In this document: one piece after another, positions 34,845 through 43,391 of the stretch
Layout of the letters: each line of letters starts with the position of its first letter
Position numbering within the stretch: the stretch's first letter is position 1
NCBI RefSeq assembly: GCF_050279675.1
Contig: NZ_JBNNUK010000003.1
Span: forward strand, 253,791-317,790
DNA from: Viridibacillus sp050279675
GTDB lineage: Bacteria; Bacillota; Bacilli; Bacillales_A; Planococcaceae
Reading direction: 5' to 3'
Length of the DNA stretch: 64,000 bases
The notes under the pieces: generated by a model
The model's input: only the letters and a program-made list of their open reading frames with translations
What the model was told of the DNA's origin: nothing
Database searches by the model: none
Made by a program: the position numbers and the translations under genes

Positions 34845-36431
34845 ATGAATTCAGTAGAAATTACGAATGAACTGAAGGAATTATTGAAAGGTGAAAATAT
34901 TCTTGAACAACTTTCAGTACCACAATTAACAGAAAAAGCTACTTCACGCGGTGAGGCAATCCTAACTGTTGATGGTGCAGTAAGAGCAGTCACAGGAAAA
35001 TATACAGGTCGTTCTCCTAAAGATAAATATATGGTTGAAGAAGACAGTTCGAAAGACAAAATTGATTGGGGTAAAGTAAACAAACCAATTTCTTCGGATA
35101 TCTTCGACTCATTATACACTAAAGTAGTAAACTACTTAAAAGAAAAAGAAGAATTATTTGTATTTAAAGGTTTTGCAGGTGCAGACCCATCATCTCGTTT
35201 AGCTATTCGTGTAGTAAATGAATACGCTTGGCATAACCTATTTGCACATCAATTATTCATTCGTCCTACTGAAGAGGAATTAGAAACTCATGAAGCTGAC
35301 TTCACAATCGTTTCTGCTCCAACTTTCAAAGCGGACCCAGCAGTAGACGGTACTGATTCAGAAACTTTCATTATCGTTTCCCTTGAAAAACGTATCATCC
35401 TTATTGGCGGAACTGAATACGCTGGAGAAATGAAAAAATCGATTTTCAGTATCATGAATTACTTATTACCACAACAAGGTATTCTTCCAATGCACTGTTC
35501 AGCAAACGTTGGTGAAGCAGGCGATGTAGCATTATTCTTCGGTTTATCTGGAACTGGTAAAACAACTTTATCTGCAGATGCAGATCGTAAACTAATTGGT
35601 GATGATGAACATGGTTGGTCTGACAACGGTGTCTTCAATATCGAAGGTGGTTGCTACGCTAAGACTATCAACCTGTCTAAAGAGAAGGAACCGGAAATCT
35701 ACAATGCTATCAGTTTTGGTACGGTATTAGAAAACGTAGTAGTAGATGAAGAAACACGCATTCCTAACTACGATGATGTTTCGCTAACAGAAAATACTCG
35801 TGTTGCTTACCCAATCCAAAATATCGAAAACATTGTTGATCCATCTGTTGCAGGCCATCCTAAAACAATCATCTTCTTAACTGCAGATGCATTTGGCGTA
35901 TTGCCTCCAATCAGTAAATTATCAAAAGAGCAAGCAATGTATCACTTCTTAAGTGGTTTCACATCTAAACTAGCAGGTACTGAACGTGGTGTTACTTCAC
36001 CTGAACCAGTATTCTCAACATGCTTCGGTTCTCCATTCCTACCACTTCCAGCAACAGTTTACGCTGAGATGTTAGGTAACCAAATCGACGAACACGAAGT
36101 AAACGTTTTCTTAGTAAACACTGGTTGGACTGGCGGCGAGTACGGTGTTGGTAACCGTATGAAACTTTCTTACACTCGTACAATGATTCGCGCTGCAATC
36201 GACGGTAAACTAAATAACGTCTTTACTGAAAAAGATGCAATCTTCGGTTTAGAAATGCCTGTAGCTATTGAAGGTGTTCCAACTGAAGTATTAAATCCAC
36301 GTAACGCTTGGGAAGATAAAGAAGCTTATGATCAAAAAGCTTACGCACTTGCTGGCATGTTCCGCGAAAACTTTAAAAAATTCGGTGTTGTTTCAGAAGA
36401 TATCGTGAACAACGGCGGTCCTATCGCTTAA
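34845..36431 (+). CDS. pckA: ATP-dependent phosphoenolpyruvate carboxykinase
   Basis: A 528-residue gluconeogenic enzyme converting oxaloacetate and ATP to phosphoenolpyruvate, CO2 and ADP. The kinase-1a P-loop G-L-S-G-T-G-K-T-T-L is near residue 236. The metal/substrate segments H-C-S-A-N-V-G and D-D-E-H-G-W flank it, and Y-T-G-R-S-P-K-D-K near 45 binds substrate. The frame begins five codons earlier at 34830, but MNSVEITNELKELL aligns with the B. subtilis start, so 34845 is chosen although its ribosome site is weak. Divergent from metK. Confidence 0.95.
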   Translation: MNSVEITNELKELLKGENILEQLSVPQLTEKATSRGEAILTVDGAVRAVTGKYTGRSPKDKYMVEEDSSKDKIDWGKVNKPISSDIFDSLYTKVVNYLKEKEELFVFKGFAGADPSSRLAIRVVNEYAWHNLFAHQLFIRPTEEELETHEADFTIVSAPTFKADPAVDGTDSETFIIVSLEKRIILIGGTEYAGEMKKSIFSIMNYLLPQQGILPMHCSANVGEAGDVALFFGLSGTGKTTLSADADRKLIGDDEHGWSDNGVFNIEGGCYAKTINLSKEKEPEIYNAISFGTVLENVVVDEETRIPNYDDVSLTENTRVAYPIQNIENIVDPSVAGHPKTIIFLTADAFGVLPPISKLSKEQAMYHFLSGFTSKLAGTERGVTSPEPVFSTCFGSPFLPLPATVYAEMLGNQIDEHEVNVFLVNTGWTGGEYGVGNRMKLSYTRTMIRAAIDGKLNNVFTEKDAIFGLEMPVAIEGVPTEVLNPRNAWEDKEAYDQKAYALAGMFRENFKKFGVVSEDIVNNGGPIA

Positions 36432-36448
36432 TTCAATCGAGCAAATTA

Positions 36449-36479
36449 GAAAAGACCACTCTCTGAGTGGTCTTTTTAT
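36449..36479 (+). terminator. pckA terminator
   Basis: Perfect AAAGACCACTC / GAGTGGTCTTT stem with a 3-base loop and T run. Confidence 0.92.
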
Positions 36480-36505
36480 TTTAAATATATATAAATTGAT
36501 AAAAC

Positions 36506-36568
36506 CGTTGATTGTTTTCCTTTACACTTTTTGCGGGAGGGCGTTTCGCCACCTCCGCTCCAATCAAC
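36506..36568 (-). repeat. Short palindromic repeat, copy A
   Basis: On the minus strand the element runs from GTTGATTGGAG to CAATCAACG: the outer 8-bp arms GTTGATTG and CAATCAAC are perfect complements, and an inner GGAGG / CCTCC stem lies within. It resembles internally shortened versions of a GC-rich palindromic repeat scattered in Bacillaceae genomes. A second, more decayed copy is at 42325-42373 and shares GATTGGAG and GGCGA. It sits immediately downstream of the gene ending at 36569. Confidence 0.6.
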
Positions 36569-37027
36569 TTATTCAACGTCATCATCATAAAATACCGCTT
36601 CTGTATGAGGGTTAGAAAATTGTTTTATCAATTCTTCAGAATGTGCTCCTGTGACTTTATTAAACCGTAGCTCAAGGCCGTAATCCCTAACCTCTATTCT
36701 GCCATTCCCATTTTCGTCATAATAGCGCATAGAGAACCATTTTAACTTTCCCTCTTTAGTAGCTGCATGATTTTTGAAAAATGCACGATTATCATCTATT
36801 AGAGGGATTTTTTGAATTTTTATAAGACCTTCATCTTTGGAGATATCGGATATTTTTTCTAATTCTTCAATAACGTCATGTTCTTCTTGCCAACTTTGAA
36901 TCTCTACCTCTACACACTCTTTTGTGAATTCATCGCAAAGAGTTGACCAAAATGCATATGTCTCCTCAAAACTTGCGCTTACTTTCACTTTTTCCGGGTC
37001 GACTGTTATTTTCACATAACCTAACAT
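36569..37027 (-). CDS. Uncharacterised protein with an EF-hand-like loop
   Basis: A 152-residue acidic soluble protein with no signal peptide or membrane segment. No family was recognised. Residues near 110 read D-E-N-G-N-G-R-I-E-V-R-D, which satisfies the EF-hand calcium loop pattern at positions 1, 3, 5, 6, 8 and 12; there is only one such loop, so calcium binding is speculative. It lies 4 bases after ytmA and has GGGGTGA before its ATG, so it is probably cotranscribed with ytkD-ytmA. It has no terminator of its own apart from palindromic repeat A, which may act as one. Confidence 0.7.
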   Translation of the reverse strand: MLGYVKITVDPEKVKVSASFEETYAFWSTLCDEFTKECVEVEIQSWQEEHDVIEELEKISDISKDEGLIKIQKIPLIDDNRAFFKNHAATKEGKLKWFSMRYYDENGNGRIEVRDYGLELRFNKVTGAHSEELIKQFSNPHTEAVFYDDDVE

Positions 37028-37031
37028 AAGT

Positions 37032-37817
37032 TCACCCCTTTTGGAGTTTCATCCAATTACATGCGCTCTTAACTATTTTGTGATTGACTGCACTAGGGAA
37101 AAAATGCGTATAGTCATTAAAATACCATGTTTCTACATGCTTATTAAATACCTTTAAGCTTTCTTCAAGTAATAATGCATGATGCAATCCAACGTTCTCA
37201 TCCTTTTTACCATGAATAATTAATACAGGCACATTTAATTTATTTATCTCCGCAATTGGTGAACGCTCTTCATAAGCCTCAGGCACCTTAGTAGGTGATC
37301 CACCTATTACCCTTTTCATCATTCTGCGCATATCTATACGTTCTTCATACGTAAATTTAGGATTAGAAACGCCTGCCCAAGTCACAATCGAGGTAATATC
37401 ATCTCGCAAAACCCCAGTCCAAAGGGCCATCAAACCACCTCTAGAAAATGCGAATATATGAATACGATGTGTACGACAAAATTGTTTTAATACATCGACA
37501 CCACTTACTGCATCATAACGGTCATTTCCACCAAATTCATCTCGACCTTCTCCCCCACGATTTCCGCGGTAATACGGCGCAAAAACAACTAATCCTTGCG
37601 ATGCAAATTGTGCAATACGAGCAGGTCGTACCATACCAATGCCTTGCATACCACCACGTAAATAAAGTAGACCTTCATAAATACCCTTTGCGACTGGCTC
37701 TGCAAGTAATCCCTTCACTCGTAATCCTTTTGACCAATATGTAATTTCAGTTAGACGAACTTTTGGATTTGGAGACGGATAATCACGACGACTTTCAACG
37801 AAGCCACTTATCTTCAC
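37032..37817 (-). CDS. ytmA: YtmA-like alpha/beta hydrolase (prolyl-oligopeptidase family)
   Basis: A 261-residue S9-type alpha/beta hydrolase that aligns along its length with B. subtilis YtmA. The nucleophile elbow is A-F-S-R-G-G near residue 116, with alanine replacing the usual first glycine. The acid is in H-G-K-K-D-E-N-V and the histidine in Y-T-H-F-F. Y-L-R-G-G-M near 49 forms the oxyanion region. The GTG at 37817 is preferred over the GTG at 37823 because AGGTGA then lies 6 bases upstream. The first 23 bases overlap the 3' end of the Nudix gene, indicating coupling. The substrate is unknown. Confidence 0.84.
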   Translation of the reverse strand: MKISGFVESRRDYPSPNPKVRLTEITYWSKGLRVKGLLAEPVAKGIYEGLLYLRGGMQGIGMVRPARIAQFASQGLVVFAPYYRGNRGGEGRDEFGGNDRYDAVSGVDVLKQFCRTHRIHIFAFSRGGLMALWTGVLRDDITSIVTWAGVSNPKFTYEERIDMRRMMKRVIGGSPTKVPEAYEERSPIAEINKLNVPVLIIHGKKDENVGLHHALLLEESLKVFNKHVETWYFNDYTHFFPSAVNHKIVKSACNWMKLQKG

Positions 37818-38268
37818 GTTCACTCACCTTCTCCAGCATTTTTTTCATCCCTGCATCTTTCATGTAGAAGCTTAGTCGATCACTATTATGTAACTCTTCA
37901 TCCGATAGCAACACAACTCCATTCGTTTCAAATTGTTGCTGAATGTCATCGATTTTCAATACATTTGCCACATATACGGCTTTACTAAAAGGACACTCAT
38001 CATGAACATAGTATGTTGCTAACCATTCTATCTCATGAATGATAGCACCTGTTTCTTCATATACTTCCCTTTCAGCAGCTTGTTCTAACGTCTCTTCTCC
38101 TTCTACTTTACCACCCGGAAATTCAAGGCCCCGTTTTGGATGATCTGTTAATAACCACTGTTTATGATATTTAGCCAAGACTAATACATGCTTTGGCTCC
38201 ATTTTAAAAGCATTTTTTTTAAAAGATAATTCAACACCATTACCTTTTAAATCCGTAAATGTAAACAT
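37795..38268 (-). CDS. ytkD: Nudix hydrolase, YtkD-like (8-oxo-dGTPase candidate)
   Basis: A 157-residue Nudix protein. The complete Nudix box G-x5-E-x7-R-E-x-x-E-E-x-G is present from G-K-V-E-G-E-E to R-E-V-Y-E-E-T-G-A at about residues 53-75 and carries the metal-binding glutamates. In B. subtilis, YtkD hydrolyses 8-oxo-dGTP and other nucleoside triphosphates and sits in the same neighbourhood. The frame extends to a GTG at 38280; GGGAG lies too close to it, so the ATG at 38268 is chosen. It overlaps ytmA. Confidence 0.85.
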   Translation of the reverse strand: MFTFTDLKGNGVELSFKKNAFKMEPKHVLVLAKYHKQWLLTDHPKRGLEFPGGKVEGEETLEQAAEREVYEETGAIIHEIEWLATYYVHDECPFSKAVYVANVLKIDDIQQQFETNGVVLLSDEELHNSDRLSFYMKDAGMKKMLEKVSEREDKWLR

Positions 38269-38319
38269 ACCTTCGATCACTCCCTATTGCTCTAAGTGTA
38301 ACGAAGGTATGTTTTTCAA

Positions 38320-38631
38320 TCAACTATAATATGGCATTTGTTCGATTAGTTGCTTCGTTTCTGTATCGCCAAATTCATGAACAAGTGCATACAATTTCTT
38401 TAAACGTAAATCAACTTCATCGTTTTCCTGATCTAAATGGTATGGAATGTAAGGTAATTGAGCTCTCCATATACTCTTCCCATCAAAATACTCTGCTTGA
38501 TTAAATAGTTGGTCAAAAACTTTTATATACTGAGGTTCGATCTGAAGTTTAAATTCCCATGGTGATTCGTCAGGAGAAGTATAGTAACGCTGATTTGCAA
38601 TCGAAACGTAAAGAGTAATGGGTTTATTCAT
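38320..38631 (-). CDS. Conserved small protein of unknown function
   Basis: A 103-residue soluble protein beginning M-N-K-P-I-T-L-Y-V-S-I-A-N-Q-R-Y-Y. It contains P-D-E-S-P-W-E-F-K and Y-F-D-G-K-S-I-W-R-A-Q-L-P-Y-I-P-Y. Such sequences occur next to ytkD-type genes in Bacilli, but I know no function. Two ATG codons are adjacent (38634 and 38631), and AAGGA is better spaced for the second. It lies about 50 bases upstream of the Nudix gene and is likely in the same transcript. Confidence 0.7.
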   Translation of the reverse strand: MNKPITLYVSIANQRYYTSPDESPWEFKLQIEPQYIKVFDQLFNQAEYFDGKSIWRAQLPYIPYHLDQENDEVDLRLKKLYALVHEFGDTETKQLIEQMPYYS

Positions 38632-39089
38632 CATATCATCCTTTTTTAAAATATAGGATAACCCAATCTATATCAATTATACTTTGAAGTTCAGCATACT
38701 TAGCAATATCCACTTGTTGATCAATAATAACTGGTTGTTTATATTAGGTATCTAAAACTAATATGTTCAATATTTCATAAACATAAAAGCATATTCACTT
38801 GAATTTTTTTCCAAAATTTTCAAATGACTATAGTAATTTCCATCCTAATTTTACGACTGCCTTTACCAATAGCGCTTCGGATAATGGTGTTTCTTAAAAA
38901 TGTTCTTCACTTATAAACGTAGCATGAATAAAATGTAAAAACCCGCCTCTACGAATCTTTAAGTAAAGGCGGATTCAAAATTTTTATTTTTGATATTATT
39001 TAGATAAACCATATTAATATGCCACATTTTATTCATCTTATTAAAGCTTGGACAATACTACGAAAATTTTATATCCAACACCAAGTATA
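38632..39089. other. 458-base non-coding interval
   Basis: No gene was recognised in either strand. The only clear structure is a CCGCCTTTAC / GTAGAGGCGG hairpin at 38943-38972 followed by a T run on the minus strand, probably a distal terminator for the VOC gene ending at 39090. The remainder is AT-rich sequence without motifs I can name. Confidence 0.5.
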
Positions 39090-39512
39090 TTAAGCTTCTT
39101 CACCCTCATGGCTAAATTGCCATTCGATACCAAACTTGTCCTTTAAACTTCCATAGCATTTGCTCCAAAATGTTTCTTGTAGCTCCATAGTAACTTTTCC
39201 TCCAACTTTTAGTGCTCCAAAAGCAGATTTAAGTTGTTCCTCATTGTCACTAACAACGGCTAAGCTAACATTATTCCCTACTATAAAAGGAGAACCAGGG
39301 AAAACATCAGAAAACATAACATTACTTCCAAGAATGTTTAGTCGAGTATGCATGACTAAATCTTTTGCTTCCTCTGGTAAAGTATATTCAGGATTTTGTG
39401 GCGAATCACCAAAAGTCATAATTTCTGGTTTCTCTGTGTTAAAAACCTCTGCATAAAACTCCGCTGCTTCGCGACAATTTCCATTAAAATTAAGATACAC
39501 ATTAATAGCCAT
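39090..39512 (-). CDS. PhnB-like VOC family protein
   Basis: A 140-residue protein of the vicinal-oxygen-chelate (glyoxalase/bleomycin-resistance) superfamily, PhnB/YjdN type. It starts M-A-I-N-V-Y-L-N-F-N-G-N-C-R-E-A and contains V-M-H-T-R-L-N-I-L-G and the closing Y-G-S-L-K-D-K-F-G-I-E-W segment, all typical. The family includes metal enzymes and metal-free binders, and no reaction can be inferred. GGAG lies 8 bases before the ATG at 39512, so the GTG-initiated extension to 39521 is rejected. Single gene. Confidence 0.85.
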   Translation of the reverse strand: MAINVYLNFNGNCREAAEFYAEVFNTEKPEIMTFGDSPQNPEYTLPEEAKDLVMHTRLNILGSNVMFSDVFPGSPFIVGNNVSLAVVSDNEEQLKSAFGALKVGGKVTMELQETFWSKCYGSLKDKFGIEWQFSHEGEEA

Positions 39513-39638
39513 TTTGCACACTCCTCTTTCACTTCATATTGGTTCAAACATAATTACATTCTAATTTTATATTTCCAACATATAGTAGTCAAATTTTTCA
39601 GTTATATGACTCGTAATTAGAATTTTTTCACCCCAATA

Positions 39639-39674
39639 AAAAAACCACGTACTACAAAGTTGAAGTACGCGGCA
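39639..39674 (-). terminator. Terminator of yjfB
   Basis: CCGCGTACTTC / AGTACGTGG stem with G-T pairs and a long T run on the minus strand, a few bases after the stop. Confidence 0.72.
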
Positions 39675-39682
39675 TAAGCAAA

Positions 39683-39865
39683 TCAGGCTTGGACGTCAAT
39701 AGTTGCCCCTTTATAAGGGTGAGCCGCTTGAGCAGGCTCTGGCATTGCTTCTAATAGCTGTACAGCTGCTGTCGCTTGCATATTCATCGAATTTTGCAAA
39801 ACGCTCATTTGTACTGTCTGTTGAAGCTGTGCAAGATCCATTGACATCATAGAGTTAATATCCAT
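39683..39865 (-). CDS. yjfB: YjfB family putative motility protein
   Basis: A 60-residue protein starting M-D-I-N-S-M-M-S-M-D-L-A-Q-L-Q-Q-T-V, rich in Met, Gln and Ala, with the family pattern S-V-L-Q-N-S-M-N-M-Q-A and the C-terminal P-Y-K-G-A-T-I-D. YjfB belongs to the SigD regulon in B. subtilis, hence the motility label, but its function is unknown. GGGAG precedes the ATG at 39865; the GTG-based extension is rejected. A terminator follows closely. Confidence 0.85.
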   Translation of the reverse strand: MDINSMMSMDLAQLQQTVQMSVLQNSMNMQATAAVQLLEAMPEPAQAAHPYKGATIDVQA

Positions 39866-39973
39866 TAGTATCACTCCCTTATCTTTAATAGTATCGGAAA
39901 TCCCAAGATATTATTAAATGCTTGCAAAAAATCCCTTGTAATATTTACATATCCAAGGGAACTATCTTTTATC

Positions 39974-40819
39974 TTAATTCATAGAAAGCTCTGAACTTAC
40001 AATTGTAACCGTGCAGTCCGTTTCACCATATTTGCCATAAGCCGCATGATAAGTAGGACCTACACCTTGTTTAAAACCAAATGAATGGCGGATGCCTGCT
40101 GAGATGAACTTTTTCGCCTCAATAACAGCTTCTGGTACAGCTTGACCTTTTGCTAAACCCGCTGTGATTGCTGCTGAGTATGTACAGCCCGCACCATTTG
40201 TATGGATTGTATCGAATCGTGGCGCCTCCAACAAATAGAATTGTTCACCGTCATATAATACATCAATTGCAGGGCCTTCTAATCGCCCGCCTTTTACAAG
40301 TACATATCGTGGTCCTAATTCGTGTAATTTCTTTGCCGCTACTTTTAAATCTTCTACAGAGTTTAACTCCATGCCGCCTAGTAAATAAGAAGCTTCTGGC
40401 ATATTCGGTGTGATAATCGTTGCTAGAGGGATTAGTTGCGTACGCATCGCTTCCATCGCATCTTCTTTTAATAATGCGGAACCAATTTTCCCAATCATTA
40501 CAGGGTCTACAACAATTTTTTTCACACCGGATCGTTGAATCCACTTCACCACATTTATTATTATTTCGTGTGTGAAAAGCATACCTGTTTTAATTGCATC
40601 TGCACCGATATCTTCTAAAATCGTGTGAATTTGTGCCTCAATCGCTTCAACTGATTGCGGGAAAATCCCTTGTCCTGTGTGAGGATTTTTTGCCACAATA
40701 GCCGTAATAGCTGATGTACCAAACACATCTAGCTCCTGAAAAGTTTTGATATCTGCTTGAATCCCTGCTCCACCGCGCGCTGCTGATCCTGCGATTGTTA
40801 ATGCTCTGGAAACTGTCAT
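39974..40819 (-). CDS. thiD: Hydroxymethylpyrimidine/phosphomethylpyrimidine (or pyridoxal) kinase
   Basis: A 281-residue ribokinase-fold kinase. It phosphorylates hydroxymethylpyrimidine for thiamine synthesis; some Bacillus homologues (PdxK) also accept pyridoxal. G-G-A-G-I-Q-A-D-I-K-T-F is near the N-terminus, I-V-V-D-P-V-M is near 135, and the anion-hole segment T-N-G-A-G-C-T-Y-S-A-A is near 210, with a cysteine as in PdxK-type enzymes. The usual G-S-D-S-G-G is changed to G-S-A-A-R-G-G. It lies 19 bases after a CytX-type permease, which supports a pyrimidine-salvage role. Confidence 0.88.
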   Translation of the reverse strand: MTVSRALTIAGSAARGGAGIQADIKTFQELDVFGTSAITAIVAKNPHTGQGIFPQSVEAIEAQIHTILEDIGADAIKTGMLFTHEIIINVVKWIQRSGVKKIVVDPVMIGKIGSALLKEDAMEAMRTQLIPLATIITPNMPEASYLLGGMELNSVEDLKVAAKKLHELGPRYVLVKGGRLEGPAIDVLYDGEQFYLLEAPRFDTIHTNGAGCTYSAAITAGLAKGQAVPEAVIEAKKFISAGIRHSFGFKQGVGPTYHAAYGKYGETDCTVTIVSSELSMN

Positions 40820-40838
40820 ATTGATTCTATCCCTTCAT

Positions 40839-42062
40839 TTATCTTTCAATTAATTGTGCTTTACTAGTACCTTTAACTCTCTCTGTAATTGTCATCATGA
40901 TTATTCTTATGACAAAGATTCCAACTAATACCCAAAGTGTGTGTCCTAGAGGAATTGGATACTTTAATGTAGCATGGTAAACTACTACACCTGCTAACCA
41001 AAGAAGTGAACTTTGCCAAGACCATTTCTTTTGTGGATCTATATGTCGACGCTTTAATAAATAATAATCAGCAAACAAAATACCATATAGCGGTGCAAAG
41101 ACAGAACCTATGAAATACAAAAAGTCCTCATATGCAGATACACTTGCGGCAATTGCAATTACCACTGCTAGAACCGTGAATAGAACCGAAACATAACGCT
41201 CATTGGCTCTTGGAACAAAATTTTTAAAATTAACACCTGCAGAATACGAATCTAAAAATGTTGTTAAGACAGTAGATAATAACACAATCAATAATGCGAC
41301 TACACCTAGACCGCTCGCCATCAAAATCTCACTAATATCAGATGAACCAACGTAAAGACTACCACCAAGTCCGATGATAAACATAAATGTACTTCCTAGA
41401 CTGTAACCTAGTACGCTCATTATTGTACCCATTTTCGGATGTTTCACATGGCGTGTATAGTCTCCAATCAAAGGTAACCATGAGAGAGACATAACTGCAC
41501 TCAACTCTACAGCTGTACTGAATTTCATCGTTGCATCGGGTACTGTCCCAACTCCTCCTCCACCAAAAATAACGGAAGTTAAAATAATCGTAAAACCAAA
41601 TAATATCGTCACTGCAACAATATTCAGCCTTGAAATTTTCTTCAAACCAAATAATACCCACATCACAAGAATAGTACCGATTAAAATACTCCACAGTGCT
41701 TGAAAATCAAATGCAAATAACTCTTTAGAAATACCATTTAATGCAATTGAACCCGTTGCAATCATTACCGAAGCCCAGCCAACAAGTTGTAGCATATTCA
41801 AAATCGTTAAACCATAAGAGCCATATGTACCAAAGGAAATACGCGTTGCTTGTAAAGCTGTTACACGACTATTCGCACTAATCCACGCGGATAAAAATAA
41901 TATAGTTGCCCCGATTACATGACCCAGAATAATTGCCTGAATCCCTCTCGTTAATCCTAGTGGGGCTAATAGTGAGCCTGTAACAATTTCTGCAATCGAT
42001 ACAGAAGCTCCAACCCAAAGAAAGAATTGGCTAATGGTCGTTGTATTATATGTATTATTCAT
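40839..42062 (-). CDS. cytX: Putative hydroxymethylpyrimidine transporter CytX (NCS1 family)
   Basis: A 407-residue NCS1-family permease with about twelve helices. The early segment F-F-L-W-V-G-A-S-V-S-I-A-E is typical of the CytX group, which is associated with thiamine pyrimidine uptake. A conserved S-L-S-W-L-P-L-I-G-D-Y-T-R segment near residue 190 is also characteristic. GAGG at 5 bases supports the ATG at 42062 over the GTG at 42083. Cotranscription with the thiD-like kinase fits uptake followed by phosphorylation. No TPP riboswitch was found upstream. Confidence 0.87.
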   Translation of the reverse strand: MNNTYNTTTISQFFLWVGASVSIAEIVTGSLLAPLGLTRGIQAIILGHVIGATILFLSAWISANSRVTALQATRISFGTYGSYGLTILNMLQLVGWASVMIATGSIALNGISKELFAFDFQALWSILIGTILVMWVLFGLKKISRLNIVAVTILFGFTIILTSVIFGGGGVGTVPDATMKFSTAVELSAVMSLSWLPLIGDYTRHVKHPKMGTIMSVLGYSLGSTFMFIIGLGGSLYVGSSDISEILMASGLGVVALLIVLLSTVLTTFLDSYSAGVNFKNFVPRANERYVSVLFTVLAVVIAIAASVSAYEDFLYFIGSVFAPLYGILFADYYLLKRRHIDPQKKWSWQSSLLWLAGVVVYHATLKYPIPLGHTLWVLVGIFVIRIIMMTITERVKGTSKAQLIER

Positions 42063-42272
42063 GTTAGCCTCTATTCTTTTCACAAATATTTTCAGAATTA
42101 TTCGCTATTGTACCTTAATATATGATTATATTAAAAGGACCAATATTGGATAAAATGATAAGGTCAGTTTACTTCTTTGTGAAAAGAAAAATGATTTCTC
42201 CTAACATTAATAAAAGTACGAATTAGCTCCCACCATTTCGGAGGGCACTGAAAAAGTCCATAAAATGAATTT

Positions 42273-42319
42273 TAGCCATGGCGGAGACGATTAATCGTTT
42301 CTGCCATGGCTTTTTCTTC
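42273..42319 (+). terminator. Orphan long hairpin terminator
   Basis: AGCCATGGC ... GCCATGGCT arms extended by GAGACGATT / AATCGTTTC form a 20-bp stem with nearly no loop, followed by TTTTT. No plus-strand gene ends nearby, so it is probably left over from a lost element. Confidence 0.6.
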
Positions 42320-42324
42320 GATGC

Positions 42325-42373
42325 CGTTAATTTCCGTTCCGGCGAAGTGGTCGCCGCCTGCACTCCAATCAAC
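42325..42373 (-). repeat. Short palindromic repeat, copy B
   Basis: Minus strand from GTTGATTGGAG to AAATTAACG, with an inner GGCGA / TCGCC pairing. It has the same ends as copy A at 36506-36568, but with a G-T change in the outer stem. A degraded member of the same repeat family. Confidence 0.55.
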
Positions 42374-42602
42374 TAGTTTGATCGCTTTTCTGTGTTTTCC
42401 ATTCTTTCCGATTCACACCTAACTCTTTAAATGAAAAGTATACCTGGGCTGGTCTTTTATCGTACCTCTTTGACGAGGTCATGTTTAGTTGAATGAACAG
42501 CTGAAGAATCCTATACTTGGCGCGATTTTTTAGAGTCCACGTTACAATTCGTCCTTGTCTAGTTCTGCCTGCGTATTGAATCATTATTCTGTGCACACTA
42601 CT

Positions 42603-43388
42603 TTATCCACGTCCAGCTTGGAAAGATGGGTATAAAGTCATACCACCATCAGCAAATAATGTAATACCTGTTACATAGCTCGCTTGGGAAGAGGCAAGCC
42701 ATGCTGCTGCCGCTGCAATTTCTTCCGGTTTTCCAATATACCCCATCGGAATCATACTTTCAACATCAGCACGTTTTTCTGGGTCCGCAAATTTTTCAGC
42801 ATTAATTGGCGTATTGATAGCTCCTGGACCAATATTATTTACACGAATTCCCTTTGGGGCATATTCTAAAGCTAATGTTTCTGTCATTAATTTAATACCA
42901 CCTTTACTAGCAGCATAGTGCACAAACAATGGCCAAGGAATTTTCTCATGAACACTAGACATATTGATAACGGTACCTTTAATATCATGCTCGACAAAAT
43001 ATTTGATTGCTTCTCGGCTTCCTAAAAATGCACCTGTTAAATTCGTATTGATTACTTTATTCCAATCATTTAAGGGCATCTCATGTGAAGCTACTGGATT
43101 TTCTATACCTGCATTATTAATCATCACATCGAGCGTACCAAACTCTTTCACAGCTGACTGAATTAAATTTATAACATCCGATTCAACTGTAACATCACCT
43201 TTTATCGCAATGGCTTCTCCATCTGCTTTTTTTATCTCTTCCACTACAGAATTTACATCTGCTTCATTGGAGTGATAATTAATCACAACTTTCGCTTTTT
43301 CTTCTCCAAAGCGAATTGCCATCGCTTTTCCCAGTCCCGTTGAGGCACCTGTAATGACAACAACTTTTCCTTTTAAATCTGGATACAT
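42603..43388 (-). CDS. gdh: Glucose 1-dehydrogenase
   Basis: A 261-residue short-chain dehydrogenase of exactly the Bacillus Gdh length, oxidising beta-D-glucose to gluconolactone with NAD(P). The cofactor loop T-G-A-S-T-G-L-G is at residues 14-21. The catalytic Ser is in N-M-S-S-V-H-E-K-I-P-W-P, with Y-A-A-S-K-G-G near 158. The C-terminus G-M-T-L-Y-P-S-F-Q-A-G-R-G is the hallmark of the family. Three bases separate it from glcU. In B. subtilis this pair is expressed in the forespore; a SigG promoter was not identified here. Confidence 0.95.
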   Translation of the reverse strand: MYPDLKGKVVVITGASTGLGKAMAIRFGEEKAKVVINYHSNEADVNSVVEEIKKADGEAIAIKGDVTVESDVINLIQSAVKEFGTLDVMINNAGIENPVASHEMPLNDWNKVINTNLTGAFLGSREAIKYFVEHDIKGTVINMSSVHEKIPWPLFVHYAASKGGIKLMTETLALEYAPKGIRVNNIGPGAINTPINAEKFADPEKRADVESMIPMGYIGKPEEIAAAAAWLASSQASYVTGITLFADGGMTLYPSFQAGRG

Positions 43389-43391
43389 AAC

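Larger units (their letters stand above)
42063..42602. other. 540-base degenerate interval with element remnants
   Basis: Besides the cytX leader, this gap holds a sequence GGAGGGCACTGAAAAAGT near 42239 resembling an insertion-sequence terminus, a long terminator-like hairpin (42273-42315), palindromic repeat copy B (42325-42373), and a 75-codon minus-strand frame (42369-42596) with no recognised family. No second terminal repeat or transposase motif was seen. I read it as the remains of a decayed mobile element, with low certainty. Confidence 0.4.

Noticed and set aside
42063..42240. Possible TPP riboswitch before the cytX-thiD operon
   Set aside because: The context invited it, but the CTGAGA and ACCTGATC-type thi-box segments are absent.
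42369..42596. 75-codon minus-strand frame
   Set aside because: No ribosome site, no recognised family, and it lies in a degenerate interval containing repeat fragments. Not annotated as a gene.
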